In this document: one piece after another, positions 35,338 through 44,683 of the stretch
How positions within the stretch are numbered: position 1 is the first letter of the stretch
How the letters are laid out: the number at the start of each line of letters is the position of its first letter
Assembly (NCBI GenBank): GCA_016792845.1
Contig: JAEUKH010000023.1
Span: 62,001-126,000, forward strand
Reading direction: 5' to 3'
DNA from: Myxococcales bacterium
GTDB lineage: Bacteria > Myxococcota_A > Polyangia > Polyangiales > Ga0077539
DNA length: 64,000 nucleotides
Position numbers and translations under genes: made by a program
The notes under the pieces: model-generated
Databases searched by the model: none
Told to the model about the DNA's origin: nothing
What the model saw: the letters and a program-made list of their open reading frames with translations, nothing else

Positions 35338-36855
35338 ATGAACCCCATCGTCGGAGTCAGCTTTGCCTGGGTGGTGGTCGAGGTGGCCATCGGCACGTGG
35401 TTCGTCCTTTTGGGGGGCGTTCGCAGGGCCGGGGCCGAGATGCTGATGTTCGGCCTCCTGGCCTGGCTCTCGGCCCTCTACGGCGCGTCGACGACGCTCC
35501 AGAGCGTCACCCACGGGAGCCTCATCGCGCTCTGGGAGTTCTTTCGCACGGCCTCGGGCACGATGATCATCGCCCTGGCGTTTGACATCGCGCTGCGCTT
35601 CTCGGGCCGCCGCGTCGGCACCGACCGCGTGCTCACGGCGGTCTATGGGTACTGCCTCCTCGTGACGGTGCTCGCCGCGGGCCACTGGCTCTTCGAACCC
35701 GTGCGGATCATCCACGCCGTGTCGATGCCCCTCGGGGCCCTGCACTACGAAGAGGCGCCGCTCAACACCGTGGGCAAGGTGGTGCTCGCGCCGGTGTCGG
35801 CGCTGCTCATCGCGACCACGTACGTCTTCGTCGAGAGCGCGTGGCGCGCCCGCCGAGGCCAGTGGGGCATGACCGTCGCGTGGTTCTGTTACATCGCCGC
35901 GGTGGTCAACGACGCCCTCGCGGGGATCGCCCACTGGGGCGTGCCCTATCTGCTCGAACACGCTGGCTTTGTCTTTGTGTTTACAGGCTCTTACACCCTC
36001 TTGGCGCAGATGACCGAGCGGCTCCGGTCGAGCCGCGCAGACCTGCTCCGCACCGAAGAGACCCTGCGCTCGGTGCGCAACACCCTCGCTGAGAAAGAGC
36101 ACCTCGCTGCGGTGGGCGAGCTCTCGGCCATCGTGGCCCACGAGATTCGCAACCCCCTCTCGGCCATCAGCAACGCCGTCAGCACCCTGCGGCGAAGCGA
36201 GGTCGCCCCTGCCAGCAAGGTGCTCCTCCTCGACATCGTGAACGAGGAGTGCGACCGCATGAACCGCATCGTCACCGACCTCTTGACCCTGGCGCGCCCG
36301 ATCAACCTTCAGCGTCAGGCCACCGACCTGGGCGAGCTGGTGCTGCGCTCGCTCGGGCCTGCGCGGCGCGAGGGCACCGAGATCGACGTGCGGGTCGTGC
36401 CCGGGGCCGAGCGGCCGCTCTACGTCGACAGCCACCTCCTCAGGCAAGCCCTCGAGAACGTGGTCGACAACGCGGTGCAGGCGATGGGCGGCGGCGGCTC
36501 GCTCACCATCGTGGTCACGCTGAGCAGCCGAGATGGCACCGAAGGGCGTGAAATCTCAGTGATTGACGCCGGTGAGGGCATGAACACCGAGGTGCGCGCC
36601 AACGCCCGCAAGGCCTTCTTCACCACCCGCGAGTCGGGCACGGGCCTCGGCCTCGCGATCGTCGATCGCATCGTGACGGCCCATCAAGGGGTGGTCGAGA
36701 TCGACTCGCGAAAGGGCGAAGGCACGACGGTGAAGATGTTTCTCCCCGAGGTGCGGGCGAGCGACCCGGGCGAGGCTGCGACGATTCGGCCCGCGGCGCC
36801 GGGCCTGGCCGAGAGCATCCGACCGCCCGGCGTCGCGGCGGGGGTCAAGCGCTGA
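35338..36855 (+). CDS. Membrane sensor histidine kinase
   Basis: A 505-aa kinase. Seven or so hydrophobic helices (residues 5-230) form an integral-membrane sensor, then a cytosolic core. The H-box IVAHEIRNPLSAISNAV has the phospho-acceptor His at about residue 268; N-box ALENVVDNAVQAMG, G1 ISVIDAGEGMN and G2 GTGLGLAIVDRIV complete the ATP-binding domain. No receiver domain or adjacent response regulator is present, so it is an orphan kinase in this window. Start ATG 35338. It overlaps the convergent chlorite-dismutase-family gene by 11 nt. Confidence 0.9.
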   Translation: MNPIVGVSFAWVVVEVAIGTWFVLLGGVRRAGAEMLMFGLLAWLSALYGASTTLQSVTHGSLIALWEFFRTASGTMIIALAFDIALRFSGRRVGTDRVLTAVYGYCLLVTVLAAGHWLFEPVRIIHAVSMPLGALHYEEAPLNTVGKVVLAPVSALLIATTYVFVESAWRARRGQWGMTVAWFCYIAAVVNDALAGIAHWGVPYLLEHAGFVFVFTGSYTLLAQMTERLRSSRADLLRTEETLRSVRNTLAEKEHLAAVGELSAIVAHEIRNPLSAISNAVSTLRRSEVAPASKVLLLDIVNEECDRMNRIVTDLLTLARPINLQRQATDLGELVLRSLGPARREGTEIDVRVVPGAERPLYVDSHLLRQALENVVDNAVQAMGGGGSLTIVVTLSSRDGTEGREISVIDAGEGMNTEVRANARKAFFTTRESGTGLGLAIVDRIVTAHQGVVEIDSRKGEGTTVKMFLPEVRASDPGEAATIRPAAPGLAESIRPPGVAAGVKR

Positions 36856-37657
36856 CCCGGGTGATCACCCGGCCGACGAAGAAGGGCCCCATCTTCTCGA
36901 TGAACTCAGCCGTCTGTCGGGTCTTTCGCATCGACTGAACGACGTGCGAGAGCGGGTGCAGCGTGGCGCCGATGAGGCCGATCACGAACTCGTTGTCAGA
37001 CGCGTCGAGGCCGTGACACGCGAGGCGGATGTCGTGGGCGAGGTCGGCCGCCCCGTACGCCTTGCCGATGGTGCCGTGCTCGCGCAAGATGGCGCCCTGC
37101 TCGCGGCCTTCGAGCCGCGCGAAGGCGCCCGTTCGGCGCAGCGGGTACCAGACCGCCCAATCCCACCCTGGGTGCAGCACCGTCTCGCGGGGCCGGTCGA
37201 GGAGCCAGAACCCCAGGTCGGCCTCGTAGCCCGTCGCGTAGGTGCGACCCAGCATCGTAAACTCGGGGCGCAGCGCGAGGTCGGTGAAGGCCACCGCGGG
37301 GTGCACCTTCTCGACGAAGTGAAGCGGGTCTTCGGCGAAGGTGAGAATGCCCACGCCCCGCGGGTGGTTCGCGTCGGCGTAGAGCACCGCCGAGACCCCG
37401 ACGCTGCGAAACGAGTCGGCCAGGGCGTCGATCACGCTCCGCACGGTGCGGCCCACCGGCACGTCGCCGACCAGGAGCTGCATGAACAGCCGCCGGTCGA
37501 GGCTCTGGGGGGCGCCGTCGCGGGGGGCGCCGCGCTCGGCCACGTCGACCGAAAACTTCTCAGATTCTGCGGGGTTTGAGGCGCCCTGTGCAGGCCCGTG
37601 CCCATGCCCGTGACCGTGACCGTGACCCTGACCCTGACCCGACGACGTCTCGCTCAT
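36845..37657 (-). CDS. Chlorite dismutase-family heme protein (ChdC/HemQ-like) with His/Gly-rich N-terminus
   Basis: A 270-aa protein. The core matches the chlorite dismutase family: RPEFTMLGRTYATGYEADLGFWLL, WAVWYPLRRTGAF, EHGTIGKAYGAADLAHDIRL, ACHGLDASDNEFVIGLIG and SMRKTRQTAEFIEKMGPFFVGR. In this family a late His binds heme, and members either decompose chlorite or make heme (coproheme decarboxylase); which one applies cannot be decided here. The N-terminus after ATG 37657 contains an unusual GHGHGHGHGHG run that could bind metals. ATG 37666 is an alternative start. Convergent with the histidine kinase. Confidence 0.85.
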   Translation of the reverse strand: MSETSSGQGQGHGHGHGHGHGPAQGASNPAESEKFSVDVAERGAPRDGAPQSLDRRLFMQLLVGDVPVGRTVRSVIDALADSFRSVGVSAVLYADANHPRGVGILTFAEDPLHFVEKVHPAVAFTDLALRPEFTMLGRTYATGYEADLGFWLLDRPRETVLHPGWDWAVWYPLRRTGAFARLEGREQGAILREHGTIGKAYGAADLAHDIRLACHGLDASDNEFVIGLIGATLHPLSHVVQSMRKTRQTAEFIEKMGPFFVGRVITRVSA

Positions 37658-37772
37658 GGGGCCGAACATGGCGCACTTGCCCGGCCTCGCCAATGGGCTC
37701 ATCGAGATCGTCACAAAGTGACAAAGGCCAGAGTTCACCAAGTGGTTGAAGGGCGGTATAGGTGACACCGCG

Positions 37773-40697
37773 ATGACGAACGAAGTTGGGCAAAGCCTCG
37801 GCGACGACGTGCTCTCGCGCTACGCCGCCACGGTGCAGCGCAAGGCCTCGCCCTCGGGCGGCTTGTGGGACGGGCACGACCCCACCACCGGGCAGCGGGT
37901 CGTCGTCAAGCTCATGAGCGACCGCGCCTTCGCGTCGCCGACCGACAGGCAGCGGGCGCGGCGTGAGCTTCAGAAGCTCGCGACGCTGCGCCACGGCTCC
38001 ATCGCGCCGATCATCGAAGTGGGCGACGCGGGCGAGTTCACCTTTGTGGTTCGGCCCTTCATCGAGGGCGACTCGCTGAGCGAGCGCCTCGCGAGCCGGG
38101 GGCGCCTCTCAGCGGGCGAGGCCGCGACGCTCGGGGTTCGGTTGGCGTCGGCGCTGGCCGAGCTGCACCGCAACGGGCTCTTGCATCGCGACCTCCGGCC
38201 GGGGCATGTGATGTTGGGCGCCGAGGGCGATGTGTTCCTCCTCGACGCGGGGGTGGGGCGGCATTTCCGTACGAGCGACGGGCGTAACCTCACGGGTACG
38301 CCGGGGTATGTCGCGCCCGAGGCGATCCAGGGCAAGCTCGTGAGCTTTCGCTCTGACCTCTACGCGCTCGGGGCGGTGCTCTATGAGTCGTTGGCGGGCA
38401 TCGCGCCCTTCATGGCCCTCGACCCGGCGCGGGTGCTCCAGGCCCAACTCGAAGGCGACCCCGAGCCGCTGCTCGACCCCGTGCCCGAGGCCATGGCCGC
38501 GCTCATCGCGCAGCTCTTGGCGCGGGAGCCCAAAGACCGACCGTTCTCGGCCCAGGCCGTCGAGCGTCAGCTTGAGCCCTGGTGTGCGCCGGTCGGCGAG
38601 CCCGAGCCCGAGGCCCCCGCGCCCTCTGAACGCACCATGCTGATGGACGCGTCGTCGCCCATGCTCCCCGTGGCCGACCTGGTCGAAGACGGGTACCGGG
38701 CCGACGACGCGCCCACCCGGGTGACCAGCGCCCTCGACATTCCGTTGCCGCCCGCAGGGGGCGTGTTCGGCGGGTCGCGGATCCCACGCATGCCGACCAT
38801 CCCGCCGATTGTGACCTCGGGGGTGCAGCAGGGGCGTTTTGCCCCGCCCGCTCCGACGGCGGCTGCGGTTTCGGCCTTGCGCGGGCCGACGCTTGGGGCC
38901 GCGCGCGGCGCTCACGCGGCGCCGGCGACGATGATGGCCCCGATGGCGGCGCCGATGGTGCCAGAGCGGTCGGGGGTGCTGGCCGCGCCGCCGCGCGATG
39001 CGACCCCGCAGGCGGGCGAGACGGGGCTCGATTACGACGATGTCGTTGACACCAACCAGAACGAGGCCTCGCGCATCTTCGGCATGCCCGACGGGGTCGC
39101 CCAGGGGACGGCCGTTCCGCCCTTGCCTGAAGACCTCGCCGAGAAGGTGATGCGGGGCGACGCGGTGCACGGGCTGCCCGGGCAGAGCCCCCTTCACGCC
39201 GCCACGCCGGTGCCGATGGCCCGCGAGGGTTCGGCGCCCCGTTCGGTCTCTGCGATGATGCAGAACCCGCCCCTCAACGGCGAAAACGAATCGACCTCGG
39301 TGATGGAGGGCTTCCCCCGCGCGCCGGGCGCCCCGGCACCGTCGCCGTCGCCGCGGGGGGGTCACCCCACGCAGATGGGGTACCCCGAGATGGCGCCGGT
39401 CGAAGAGCTCGGCCAGGTCGAGAAGACCGTCGGCATCTTTCACGGCGAGAACGGGCCGCAGTTCGGGTTTCAGCCTCCGCCCGGTGGCCCCGTACCCTCA
39501 GAGGTCTTCGCCGCGGGCGGTCCGGTGCCCTCAGGGGCCTTCGCCGCGGGCGCTCCGATGCCTGGCGGGCCGATGCCTGGCGGGCCGATGGGGTACGGGC
39601 AGGGGCCGATGGGGTACGGGCCAGGGCCCAACGCGCCGATGGGATACGGCCAGCCCATGCATCCGGGCGTGAACCCGCACACCATGCACAACGCGCTGAC
39701 CATGGCGCCTCCCGTGCGGCCCAAGCGAAAGAGCTCGGTCACCGCGATCGTGCTGGGGTTTGTGGGCATCGTGGCGGTCGCCGGGGCCGTCGGCTTCGCC
39801 CTCGCGCGCCCGCAACCCCCGGCGGCGCCCGAGCAGACCGAGCCCGCCGTGGTGATGGTGGCGCCCCCCTCGGCCACGCCCGAAGCGACGCCGCAGCCTC
39901 CGCCGGTGGTGCAACCCGCCCCTCAGGTCGCCCCGACGCCAGCACCCGCCCCGACGCCCGCCCCGACGCCCGTCGCGGCGGTGCCAGCGCCCGCTCCAGC
40001 GCCTCTGCCGACCCCTGTGGCGGCGCCAGCGCCCGCTCCGGCGCCTCTGCCGACCCCTGTGGCGGCGCCAGCGCCCGCTCCGACGCCTGTGGCCGCAGCG
40101 GCCCCCGCGCGGCCTTCGACGGCGCCCCCGCAGCCGGCGGCCGCCCCGACGCCACCGCCCCCGCGGCCGGTGGTGACGGCGAACCAGGCCGCGCCCGCGC
40201 CGACGACGCGCCCAACGCCGGTGGCGCCGCCTCGGGTGGCTGCGTCCGCGCCCGCGCCGACTCCCCGGCCGACGCCTGCGCCCACCCCGGTGGCTGCACC
40301 GCGGCCGACGCCCACTCCGGTGCGGCCCCGCACGCCCGCCGGAGAGCGTGTGGCGGCCGATGATCCGCGCATCGCGGCGGCCCTCCGTGCGCGCGATTGG
40401 GCGGGGGCGCGCACCCTGCTTGAGAGCGCCCTGCGTTCGAGCCCCAACAACGCCACCTTGCACGCGCAGCACGGCAACGTGCTCGACCGCTTGGGGCAGC
40501 AGCCCGAGGCCCTCGCGGCGTACCAGCGCGCGGCCCGGATCGACCGTCGAAACACCGGGTATCTGCACCGGATTGCCGATTTGCAGCTCGCCAGCGGTCA
40601 GCGCGACGCGGCGGTCACGACGTTGCGACAGATCTTGCGGATCAACCCGCAGGAGCCCGCCGCACAACATCGCCTCGAAGCGCTCGGGGCACACTGA
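37773..40697 (+). CDS. Ser/Thr protein kinase-like protein with Pro-rich linker, TM helix and TPR tail
   Basis: A 974-aa multidomain protein. Kinase-like region: residues about 10-265, with VVVKLM (Lys), LLHRDLRPGHVML (catalytic loop), LLDAGVGRHF (in place of DFG) and GTPGYVAPEA. The glycine loop is degenerate (RKASPSGGLWDG) and the catalytic-loop Asn is His (RPGH), so activity is doubtful. A long Pro/Ala/Met-rich region follows, then one TM helix (VTAIVLGFVGIVAVAGAVGFAL, about residues 660-682), an Ala/Pro repeat spacer, and a C-terminal TPR-like segment (AAALRARDWAGARTLLESAL...). It is therefore a membrane-bound signalling scaffold. rsmG follows 9 nt later. Confidence 0.82.
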   Translation: MTNEVGQSLGDDVLSRYAATVQRKASPSGGLWDGHDPTTGQRVVVKLMSDRAFASPTDRQRARRELQKLATLRHGSIAPIIEVGDAGEFTFVVRPFIEGDSLSERLASRGRLSAGEAATLGVRLASALAELHRNGLLHRDLRPGHVMLGAEGDVFLLDAGVGRHFRTSDGRNLTGTPGYVAPEAIQGKLVSFRSDLYALGAVLYESLAGIAPFMALDPARVLQAQLEGDPEPLLDPVPEAMAALIAQLLAREPKDRPFSAQAVERQLEPWCAPVGEPEPEAPAPSERTMLMDASSPMLPVADLVEDGYRADDAPTRVTSALDIPLPPAGGVFGGSRIPRMPTIPPIVTSGVQQGRFAPPAPTAAAVSALRGPTLGAARGAHAAPATMMAPMAAPMVPERSGVLAAPPRDATPQAGETGLDYDDVVDTNQNEASRIFGMPDGVAQGTAVPPLPEDLAEKVMRGDAVHGLPGQSPLHAATPVPMAREGSAPRSVSAMMQNPPLNGENESTSVMEGFPRAPGAPAPSPSPRGGHPTQMGYPEMAPVEELGQVEKTVGIFHGENGPQFGFQPPPGGPVPSEVFAAGGPVPSGAFAAGAPMPGGPMPGGPMGYGQGPMGYGPGPNAPMGYGQPMHPGVNPHTMHNALTMAPPVRPKRKSSVTAIVLGFVGIVAVAGAVGFALARPQPPAAPEQTEPAVVMVAPPSATPEATPQPPPVVQPAPQVAPTPAPAPTPAPTPVAAVPAPAPAPLPTPVAAPAPAPAPLPTPVAAPAPAPTPVAAAAPARPSTAPPQPAAAPTPPPPRPVVTANQAAPAPTTRPTPVAPPRVAASAPAPTPRPTPAPTPVAAPRPTPTPVRPRTPAGERVAADDPRIAAALRARDWAGARTLLESALRSSPNNATLHAQHGNVLDRLGQQPEALAAYQRAARIDRRNTGYLHRIADLQLASGQRDAAVTTLRQILRINPQEPAAQHRLEALGAH

Positions 40698-40706
40698 AGA
40701 ACATCC

Positions 40707-41402
40707 ATGGCTCAGTCTGTTTCGCGTGCGCCGTTGGCGCTTCCGACGGTGGCGCCGCTCGCGGTGCCGGGTGATTTTGTGGCCCGCGCCGAGGCCTTGG
40801 GGGTGACCCTCACGCCCGCCATGGTGGCCGACCTGGGGCACTATCTGGCGTTGCTGTTGGCGACCAACGAGCAGATGAACCTCACGGCGGTGAGCACCCC
40901 CGAGGAGGCCTGGTCGCGGCACATTCTCGATGCGCTGACGTTGGTTCCGCTCGTGAAGGGGGTGCCGGCGAAGGGGCGCGTGGTCGATGTGGGCTCGGGG
41001 GGCGGGGTGCCGGGCATTCCGCTGGCGATCGTGCGGCGCGACCTGGTGGTGACCTTGATCGACGCGACGCAGAAGAAGGCTCACTTTCTGAGGCTCGTGG
41101 CCAAAGCGTTGCGGCTCGACCGGGTCACGGTGCTGGCCGAGCGCGCCGAGGCCGCGCAGCGCGGCGGCTTCAAGGGCACCGCCGATGTGGTCACCGCGCG
41201 CGCCGTCGCACGGCTCAACCTCCTCGTCGGGTGGACGCTGCCCTTCCTCAAGAAGGGCGGTCGCGCGTTGCTGATGAAGGGTCAGAAGGCCGACGAAGAG
41301 CTCGCCGAGGCCGCGACGGCGATCGCACAATGGGGCGGCGCGCACCGCGAGACGCTGGCCACCGACGGGGGCCGCGTGGTGGTGATCGAGCGTGTGGGCT
41401 GA
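40707..41402 (+). CDS. rsmG: 16S rRNA m7G527 methyltransferase
   Basis: A 231-aa RsmG/GidB family protein: ATNEQMNLTAVSTPEEAWSRHILDAL is the family N-terminal block, VVDVGSGGGVPGIPLAIVR the SAM-binding loop, and TARAVARLNLLVGWTLPFLKKGGRALLMKG the family's late motif. RsmG methylates N7 of G527 in 16S rRNA. Start ATG 40707, 9 nt after the kinase-like gene, same strand. Often linked to the replication-origin region in other bacteria; here the neighbours are different. Confidence 0.95.
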   Translation: MAQSVSRAPLALPTVAPLAVPGDFVARAEALGVTLTPAMVADLGHYLALLLATNEQMNLTAVSTPEEAWSRHILDALTLVPLVKGVPAKGRVVDVGSGGGVPGIPLAIVRRDLVVTLIDATQKKAHFLRLVAKALRLDRVTVLAERAEAAQRGGFKGTADVVTARAVARLNLLVGWTLPFLKKGGRALLMKGQKADEELAEAATAIAQWGGAHRETLATDGGRVVVIERVG

Positions 41403-41403
41403 G

Positions 41404-41784
41404 CTATTGCCGCGTGCCCACCCAAGGGCCGCCGTCGCTGACCGAGGTGATGCTGCGGCCCCAAGTGCCCGCGAACGAGCGACCGTTGGGTGAGAACACC
41501 AAGGTGAAGCCGCCCGAGCTCGACGCGTCGGTCCATCGGCCGGTGAGCACGTTGCCGCGGAGCACCCCCGCCATCGCGCCGGGCATCAACGGCGGCGTGT
41601 TGACGTAGGTGCCGATGACGTTCGGGCCCGACTGGGTGAGCGACACCGTCGCCGCGGCGCCCGCAAACTGCGTCTGCCAAAGGCCCGACACGGCCACCGT
41701 GGGCTGCGCCTCGACCGCCGCGCCGCCCATGGTCATGGCCGCACCCACCAAACAAACCGCACGAAACACACTTCGCATCGTCAA
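41404..41784 (-). CDS. Small secreted beta-sandwich protein
   Basis: A 126-aa protein with a signal peptide (RAVCLVGAAMTMGGAAVEAQ) and a compact beta domain: VSGLWQTQFAGAAATVSLTQSGPNVIGTY, LRGNVLTGRWTDASSSGGFTLVF and FAGTWGRS. This pattern (W...G...L.Q.G..V.G.Y ... GN.L.G.W ... F.GTWG) is a recurrent small secreted family in diverse bacteria, function unknown. It ends at TAG, 1 nt after rsmG's stop on the opposite strand. An alternative start is ATG 41778. Confidence 0.7.
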   Translation of the reverse strand: MTMRSVFRAVCLVGAAMTMGGAAVEAQPTVAVSGLWQTQFAGAAATVSLTQSGPNVIGTYVNTPPLMPGAMAGVLRGNVLTGRWTDASSSGGFTLVFSPNGRSFAGTWGRSITSVSDGGPWVGTRQ

Positions 41785-41825
41785 GCCTCCCTACGGGCCG
41801 CGACGCTACACCGCGACGGCGTCGG

Positions 41826-43793
41826 CTACAACCGCTCGACCCTGACTCCGCGGAGCGCAAGCACCGCCCCGAGACCCAGCGTGGCCTCGGCGTGCTCGGC
41901 GCGCCACGCGGGGCGGAGGCCGTCGAGCGAGGCGAGGTCGAGCCCCAAGCCCCGCAGGGCTTCGAGGAGGCCGCTCTGTGTCGCCCGCGGGAGCGTCGCG
42001 ACGTCGATGCGTGACGCGGCCATGGGGTCGAGCCACCACACGTCGTCGGCGCCGTCTTCGAAGAGGTCGAAGACCGCTTGCAGGAGCGATGAGCCCGCGC
42101 TCGACCACGCGGTCACAAAGGAGCGGGCCTCGCGGGCCACCTTCAAGCGCTCGATCTCGCGCTGAAGGAGGGTGTCCGTCCACAGGTCGGGTGAGGCTTG
42201 GGAGGGCACGAGACGCTCGCCCTCTTCGCCCCCCGCGGCTCCCGGCAACGACGGAACCCGTGACACCCGCACCCCCTGCGGCAACTCGACCTCAGCCCCC
42301 CACGGGAGCGCGTTCAAGCGCACGCGCAGGGTCGGCGCGTCGAGCGGTCTCGCGTCTGCGTCTTTGGCCAACAGCGACGCCAAGACCTCGTCAAAGGCGT
42401 GCGGCAGCCCCTCGACCCGGGCCGCCGCGCTGGGGACGGGCTCTGACAGGTGTTGGGCCACAAAATCAGGGCCGTTGTAGGGCAGACTCGCCGTCAACAT
42501 CTGAAAGAACATCACCCCGAGCGCATAGAAATCGGTCGAGGCCTGCACGGCCCCGCCGGTGACCTGCTCGGGCGCCATGTACGGGAGCGAGCCCACCAGG
42601 CCGCCAGTGACCGTCGCGCCGAGGTCGCCGAGGTGTGCCGCGCCGAGGTCGCCCAGGCGACATTGCCCCGCGGGGTCAAAGAGCACGTTCGAAGGCTTGA
42701 TGTCGCGGTGAACCACCCCGTTGCGGTGGAGGGTCTCAAGCGCCGTGAGCAGCCGCGTCATGATCTGACGAATTTCGGGCAGGGTGAGCTGGCCGATGCG
42801 CTCGGTGAGGGTGCCGCCGGGCATCCAGTCGTAGACGATGGTGGGGCCCTCGGGGTCGAGGTCGCGCATGCGCACCAAGGTCGGGTCGTCGATGGCGCGG
42901 GCCAGCTCGGCTTCGCGCATGAAGCGCCCAAACGCCGCGCTGCGGTCGTCGCTCACGGTCAACACCTTGAGGGCCACGGTGTCGCCGCTCAGCTCGTCAA
43001 CCGCCTCAAGGACGCGCCCCGTCGAGCCCGACCCCACCTCGCGCACCACCCGGTACCGCCCCGCGTACCGCGTCGTCGCCTCGCGCGCGATCGGGAGCCG
43101 CGCCGCATACGCCTCAAGCTCTGCCGGAAAGGCCGTGCTCTTGCGGCGCAAGGTCGACACCCAACGCCGCGCCGCGGTGTCGAGGCCCATGCGATGGAGG
43201 CCGCCGATGAGTCGCGCGATGGCCTCTTCGCCCGCGCCGCCCCGCACCGCCCACTGGAGCGCCCGCACGGCGCCCTCGACGTCGCCCTGGAGCGCCCGCA
43301 GTTCGGCCAGACGCTCGGCGGGCGAGGGGTCGTCGGGGTGCTGCTCAAGGTGCTGCTCGAAGGCCCTGATGGCGCGCCCCTGCTGGCCCGCGACGTCGAA
43401 CACCCTTGCGGCCTTGAGGTACTCGCCGCGGGCGTACCAGAGCTGCGCCGCTTCGTCAGGCGCCACGGTCTCAAGGAGCCGCGCGGCGAGGTCGTCGCGT
43501 CGTTCGAGCTTGCACGCGGCCGCTGCGGCGGTGGCCCGACCGGCGTCGCGCGAGGCCGCTTCGATGAGGGTGTCGAGCACGGCGTCGTCGCCGCCTGAGA
43601 GGGCCAGCTCGAAGGCCAGGCGCCAGGCGTCAGCCTCGACCGCCGCCAAGGCGGCCTCGCTCGCGCGCCCAAGCGAGGCGTAGAGCTGCGCCGCACGGAC
43701 CCACCGTCTTTTATGCTTCGCAAGCTGCGCCGCGGCCTCAATTTCGCCTAAAGCGACGAGGCGCTCGACCTCGGGGTCGGCGTCGGCCCTCAT
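41826..43793 (-). CDS. Ser/Thr protein kinase with N-terminal TPR-like region
   Basis: A 655-aa protein. Residues about 1-220 form a TPR-like helical region (WYARGEYLKAARVFDVAGQQGRAI and others), then the kinase domain from about 240 to 510: VGSGSTGRVLEAVDE (Gly loop), VALKVL (Lys), VVHRDIKPSNVLF (catalytic loop), LGDLGAAHLG (DLG in place of DFG) and GSLPYMAPEQVTGG. The C-terminus (about 510-655) is helical and unassigned. No membrane segment, so it is cytosolic. Its ATG overlaps the stop of the upstream M15-like gene by 4 nt (ATGA), indicating coupled translation with a peptidoglycan peptidase-like protein. Confidence 0.88.
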   Translation of the reverse strand: MRADADPEVERLVALGEIEAAAQLAKHKRRWVRAAQLYASLGRASEAALAAVEADAWRLAFELALSGGDDAVLDTLIEAASRDAGRATAAAAACKLERRDDLAARLLETVAPDEAAQLWYARGEYLKAARVFDVAGQQGRAIRAFEQHLEQHPDDPSPAERLAELRALQGDVEGAVRALQWAVRGGAGEEAIARLIGGLHRMGLDTAARRWVSTLRRKSTAFPAELEAYAARLPIAREATTRYAGRYRVVREVGSGSTGRVLEAVDELSGDTVALKVLTVSDDRSAAFGRFMREAELARAIDDPTLVRMRDLDPEGPTIVYDWMPGGTLTERIGQLTLPEIRQIMTRLLTALETLHRNGVVHRDIKPSNVLFDPAGQCRLGDLGAAHLGDLGATVTGGLVGSLPYMAPEQVTGGAVQASTDFYALGVMFFQMLTASLPYNGPDFVAQHLSEPVPSAAARVEGLPHAFDEVLASLLAKDADARPLDAPTLRVRLNALPWGAEVELPQGVRVSRVPSLPGAAGGEEGERLVPSQASPDLWTDTLLQREIERLKVAREARSFVTAWSSAGSSLLQAVFDLFEDGADDVWWLDPMAASRIDVATLPRATQSGLLEALRGLGLDLASLDGLRPAWRAEHAEATLGLGAVLALRGVRVERL

Positions 43794-44653
43794 CGCGCGG
43801 CGGGCGGGCTCGCCTCGCCCTCGTCGTCTTCGTCGGCGGGGCTGGGGCTTGCGTTCGGCGCTGCGGCGGGCGCATTGGGGTCACAGTAGCCGCCGAATGG
43901 GCTGACCCCGCGCGCGCTGGCGGCGCGATCGGCGTCGCGGGCCTGGGTGCCCAAGATCTCTTGGACGCCCCCGTGCCGTCGGCGCGAACGCCGTCGCGCG
44001 CTGCGACGCCCCGGCGCCGAGCGATCGACCCAGAAGAAGCTGTGGCTGCGCACATCGACGTGCACGAAGCCCGACGAGGGGTAGATGCCCACACCGCAGA
44101 AGCCCTGAGCCCGCGCGTATTCGGCCACTTGGCGGTCGCTCACCCCGGGCAGCACCACGTCGACGGCGCGGCCGAGCGCGTGGTTCGAGCCCCGAGACTC
44201 GGCCCGGTACCCCGAGACCACCGAGACCTGGCCCACGGCGAAATGCTCGGCCATCGCGTAAACGATGGCTACGAGGCGACGGTCGATGGGGTGGGCCTGG
44301 TTGGTGCGCTGGTCGCTCATCACGCGGGCGACCTCGGCGTAGGCGGCGTCGTCGAACTGCGGAGCCTCGGCGGTGCTGGCCGTCGTGCGGCTCACCTCGG
44401 CGGTGCCGCGGCCGTTGATCGAATGGAGGCGCAGCACGAAGCGCCCGTCGTCGGTGCGTCGAACGGCGGGCACCCTGGCGGGGTCGTGCCAGCGGCCCAT
44501 GGCGGCCCGGTAGGCCGACATCGCGATGCGGCGGCTCGGGGTCTGGCGGCGTTGCTGGGCCTCGGCGTCGCCCGCCAAGAGGCTGAGCAGCGCGGCAAAG
44601 AGCACGACAGGGGCACGCATGGGCCGGGAGAGTCGTCGAATTTTCTGCAACAT
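43790..44653 (-). CDS. M15/DUF882-like peptidase, secreted
   Basis: A 287-aa protein with a signal peptide (APVVLFAALLSLLAGDAEA), a linker, and a D-Ala-D-Ala carboxypeptidase-like (M15/DUF882, YcbK-like) domain: VSGYRAESRGSNHALGRAVDVVLPGVS gives the Zn-binding His..Asp pair, and GFVHVDVRSHSFFWVD the second His. Members cut peptidoglycan peptides or act as accessory factors. After the domain comes an Arg-rich and then Asp/Glu/Pro-rich tail. It is the upstream gene of a two-gene operon with the TPR-kinase. Confidence 0.8.
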   Translation of the reverse strand: MLQKIRRLSRPMRAPVVLFAALLSLLAGDAEAQQRRQTPSRRIAMSAYRAAMGRWHDPARVPAVRRTDDGRFVLRLHSINGRGTAEVSRTTASTAEAPQFDDAAYAEVARVMSDQRTNQAHPIDRRLVAIVYAMAEHFAVGQVSVVSGYRAESRGSNHALGRAVDVVLPGVSDRQVAEYARAQGFCGVGIYPSSGFVHVDVRSHSFFWVDRSAPGRRSARRRSRRRHGGVQEILGTQARDADRAASARGVSPFGGYCDPNAPAAAPNASPSPADEDDEGEASPPAAR

Positions 44654-44683
44654 GCAACCCGCCGGGCCGCCCCGACGCGGGGC

